From Thermomucor indicae-seudaticae (lineage: Eukaryota > Mucoromycota > Mucoromycetes > Mucorales > Lichtheimiaceae), in contig JSYX01000045.1 of NCBI GenBank assembly GCA_000787465.1, positions 38,973 to 102,972 on the forward strand: a DNA stretch of 64,000 bases. The letters are read 5' to 3'. This document shows positions 61,201 to 64,000 of this stretch, in pieces (within the stretch, counting starts at the first letter, position 1; every line of letters starts with the position of its first letter). Position numbers and translations under genes: made by a program. The notes under the pieces were generated by a model. The model was not told the origin of the DNA. It saw only the letters and a list, made by a program, of their open reading frames with translations, and ran no database searches.

Positions 61201-63601
61201 CCCAAACGTCGTCTGCCCATGGTTAGTCATGAAGTTAATCTCTAAACTAGAAGAAAGTCGTCACGAGGATCATACCTTTGCTGTATTTAGAGTGATGCTC
61301 CCTATTGCTGATTTCAAGACGAAACCGTGGCTGCGCCTGGAACCTCGAGTCACTGGAGACAAAAAGACAAAGTGTTGAGAGTTGTTTAGGAAGACACTAT
61401 CTGTTATAGAAAGCTTTACCACTGCAGATTGCATGAGGCATAAAATCCAAGACCCTTGGACCGCAAACTCCTCTCCAGATTGGACTGTCCGTTACTGGAA
61501 AAGGTTTTATAGAGGGAATAGTAATATACCCCATAGTTGAGAAGCAATATCTACAGTAATTGCAAAATTCAGGTTTTTCGTCCATACTATATATACTCCT
61601 TCCATTCTACATACCTGTAAATGCTCGTGGATAGCCCTCCGGAATATGTCTTTGTACTGTGCTACATTAGACTAAAAGCAAGCCAGTGGAATTAGCATTA
61701 AGCTCTAGACTTTTCAATATAACGATGACTCACAAAACGTGTTGGGATGGTCCGCGTCCGTTTGGGAGACTTTCTTGACTTTACAAGCGCCATTGCTCGG
61801 TCCAAACTTGGGAATTGAAGAACTGATGGGACCGAGCTAGCGTCGAAAAGATTTTTCTGATCAATACATCATCAAGAATTAACCTATTTTGCCGATACTT
61901 ACACACCCTCTGCCAAAGGAATTTTGAAAGGTTTAGATAGGGATCTGAAAAACACAAGTAAGATCCCAGATACCAAAAGAACAGAAGCAATAAAAACGAA
62001 CATACAAGGAAGAACTATTGCCCTCAGAGCGACTTGAAGATGCACTCGCATTCTCGCGAATAGATGATGCAGACACAAAAGAACTTTACTCGAGGATATC
62101 AATTTATTCGATAGATGCAGTAACTAACAGTGTCCACTTACCCTGCTACTTGTCCTGGAGCTGTCGTGGACTCCGTGCTTCCTTCGTTTCGTATAGCCCC
62201 CGCAGAATCATCCTTGCCTTCTGGAGACAGGGTCGCCCCGCTATGTAACTTGGAAATTGATCGTTTAGATAGCCCAATGCGGACCCGTTTCTGGATAGGC
62301 TAGAACAGTGTTTCTGTCAGAACTATTTTCGTAAGAGAATTTTCGCGATTTCCGAAACTCACACTTGTTCTTGTCCCGTTCGAGACTCCATCGATCTCTG
62401 TATCGCTAGTTCGCCCTCTAGCAGCGTTTGATTGCGTAGTAGCTACGACGTTAGACGTACTCAAGGTGGGAACGCAATGAGTACTATTTGTCGCTCTCGC
62501 AGTGTTGGAGGAATTGCCTGCCTCGGTGGTCGGATTAGATTTTGAAGTTTGGTCGATAGAAGATGCGTTCACAGAAATCGATGTTGCCCGATCATTAGTT
62601 ATATCGACTGTTACATTTCTTTCTTCTGTTCGTAACCGATCTGTGGAAGCAGTTGTACTGATGTTAGGTACGCTTGCGCTAATATTTGTGTGCATGGCAG
62701 CGTTGACAACTGGAGGTGCGTATACGTTTTGATGTTGGATCTGTTCATCGTTTGATTGAATTGTCGATGTGTTGTCGGTAGTAGGATGTCGAACGAATCT
62801 AGGGGTATACGAATTCTGCCGTAGCGAGGGTAAATCTGTACTAGCGTTGGACATAGTTGCTGGATGTGGGGGTAAATTTTTATGGAATGACATATTCTGC
62901 TGATGGAGATTCGAAACTCGAAGGCGCTTCCGGGAGAAGCGATAGCCACCAACAGCTGATATCCGTGTATCTCTTCCAGAATCTTCTGACGTTGGTTGTA
63001 GATGCGATGCCTTGTTGATAATAAGGATAAGTAATAACCAAGCAGAGTTACGGTATATTATGTAACGAATACCTGAGGTAGCCTATTTTGAACTAACTCT
63101 GATTCTCTGATCGCATTCCTGGCTCCTACTGGCTGCGGGACAGCTTGATTTGCGTATGGCTCTTCGCTTTCAAAGGACTCCACAGTAACTAAATGACCTT
63201 CGAATTCAATCTCATCCCCAACATTGGGTGCACCGGTTTTGCTAAACTTCCTGCAAGAAAAACAGTTTCAGATGTTCATGATAGGTTCGGAGCTGGCGGC
63301 ATGGACGTACTTGTCGATATTATAGCCTTTCTCATCTACTAGAACCAGCTGGAAATCTAACGTTGGACATCAAGTAAATGGAAGAGCCGACGTCGACCGT
63401 ACCTTTCTGTTGAAGCTATAGTATTTCATTGTACCTAGCGTCATTCACGAGGCAACAGTCAACGTTAAACTACCAATCTGCAGAATGGAATGAGGCTTTC
63501 TCGCCTGAAGTCTTACCGTCTTGCCATGTCTTAAACTTTTTAAACTTTTGTGCCGTAAATAGTACGACGAAATGCGCAACAGTATGTTGTCCGATGTCCA
63601 T
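58228..63601 (-). CDS. ZGRF1: ZGRF1-like DNA helicase (DUF2439 domain plus SF1 helicase)
   Basis: DNA-repair helicase of the UPF1-like SF1 branch. Human ZGRF1 promotes repair of interstrand crosslinks by dissolving recombination intermediates. The start ATG 63601 gives MDIGQHTVAHFVVLFTAQ and KFKKFKTWQDG|TMKYYSFNRK, then QLVLVDEKGYNID: the DUF2439 domain shared with yeast Mte1 and fission yeast Dbl2. A long Ser/Thr/Asn-rich linker follows. A Cys-rich segment (FCNYCRYCFSTMGYITI, about 61540) stands where a zinc finger may lie. The helicase shows YHLNEDQQTYV (Q motif), LVHGVFGSGK (Walker A, split by an intron near 60460), LALVDEASQLMEP (motif II), LLMIGDPLQ (III), STVDAFQGGEKEVIILSFVR (V) and RVNVALTRAKRHLIILG (VI). 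The C-terminus DLVQLLARLEQTNGQKTE ends at 58228. There are about 18 or more introns, many uncertain in the linker. Confidence 0.88.
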
Positions 63602-64000
63602 GGCAGATCAGTTGTTTATTGCGTTACGCGTCGCGTACCAAAAAAATTTCGGACAGAAGTTTGCGCGTTTTTCACACGTGAACTCCGAAAGTGCTTCCTC
63701 AGCCCTCCGGTGGTGGTTTGAATTAAAACGCGCGACCTGAATGTACTGTCTACACAGAAGAACCTACGAGACCAACGGAAATTTATTCACTATAGCGTAG
63801 TGCATAGGCAAACAAGTAGTCCAATCTAATCCATGAGTAGCATAGCATGATTTTTTGGAACCATTTCTTAGTTGCATGCGTACGTCAATGAAATGCTATA
63901 TACATACACGCAAACAAGTTAAAGAAATAATATGAAAATCAAAACTGAGAATAAAGAAATAGTTAAGTACTTATAGGATATACTGTTTATTGATTGAACA
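63602..64000. other. upstream region of the ZGRF1-like gene
   Basis: About 400 bp, AT-rich toward the window end. The plus-strand frame 63429-63740 runs antisense to the first ZGRF1 exons and is not called. Nothing else is supported. Confidence 0.5.

Overview
This window looks like a gene-dense stretch of a fungal nuclear genome. Most genes are interrupted by short introns (about 45-90 bases, GT-AG and some GC-AG). The proteins include fungus-type families: a GT15 mannosyltransferase, a Zn2Cys6 regulator, an SRE/Fep1-type GATA factor, F1Fo subunit k, a Ste11/Bck1-type MAPKKK and a fungal-type PRPP synthetase. Families lost from most yeasts are also present (pallidin, ZGRF1 with its helicase, WRAP53/TCAB1, a CEP120-like protein). 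I infer an early-diverging fungus, most likely Mucoromycota, but composition alone cannot fix the species. I see no prophage, CRISPR, operon or bacterial feature.

Layout. 1-1 kb: 3' part of an alkyl-base DNA glycosylase (+). 2.8-4.5 kb: GT15 mannosyltransferase (-). 5.5-6.6 kb: TMEM185-like membrane protein (-) whose frame holds two nonsense codons. 7.9-11.2 kb: Ctf18 clamp-loader subunit (-). 12.7-14.0 kb: two-finger GATA iron regulator (+). 14.2-16.3 kb: CEP120-like C2/DUF3668 protein (-). 16.8-18.6 kb: importin alpha (-). 18.9-21.0 kb: mitochondrial pyruvate dehydrogenase E2 (-). 21-25.1 kb: a gene-poor stretch with one orphan ORF. 25.2 kb: ATP synthase subunit k (+). 26.1-26.8 kb: secreted double-psi beta-barrel protein (-).

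28.4-32.2 kb: IML2/TTC39 TPR protein (-). 33-35 kb: Zn2Cys6 regulator (-). 35.7-38.8 kb: RhoGAP with an N-terminal F-BAR-like region (-), divergent from a pallidin-like BLOC-1 subunit (+, 39.0-39.7 kb). 40.1-43.8 kb: SAM/RA/kinase MAPKKK (-), divergent from MCM3 (+, 44.0-47.0 kb). 48.4-49.8 kb: PRPP synthetase (+), tail to tail with WRAP53/TCAB1 (-, 49.9-52.1 kb). 52.2-53.9 kb: secreted GH16 glucanase (-). 54.1-56.2 kb (-) and 56.2-57.7 kb (+): two unrecognised multi-exon genes in head-to-head orientation. 58.2-63.6 kb: ZGRF1-like DNA helicase (-).

The genes are independent eukaryotic units rather than one pathway. Genome-maintenance functions are common (glycosylase, Ctf18, MCM3, WRAP53, ZGRF1). 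Two compact divergent promoters (about 150 and 205 bp) pair MAPKKK/MCM3 and RhoGAP/pallidin. I found no clearly new mobile or defence system. The best leads are the doubly interrupted TMEM185 frame, a duplicated splice donor in CTF18, two GC-AG introns in importin alpha, a 14-nt microexon carrying the GH16 catalytic motif, a CEP120-like protein in a fungus with no other centriole gene in view, and the orphan pair at 54-58 kb. Exon joins were worked out by eye from reading frames, splice signals and family motifs, so borders given as approximate may shift.
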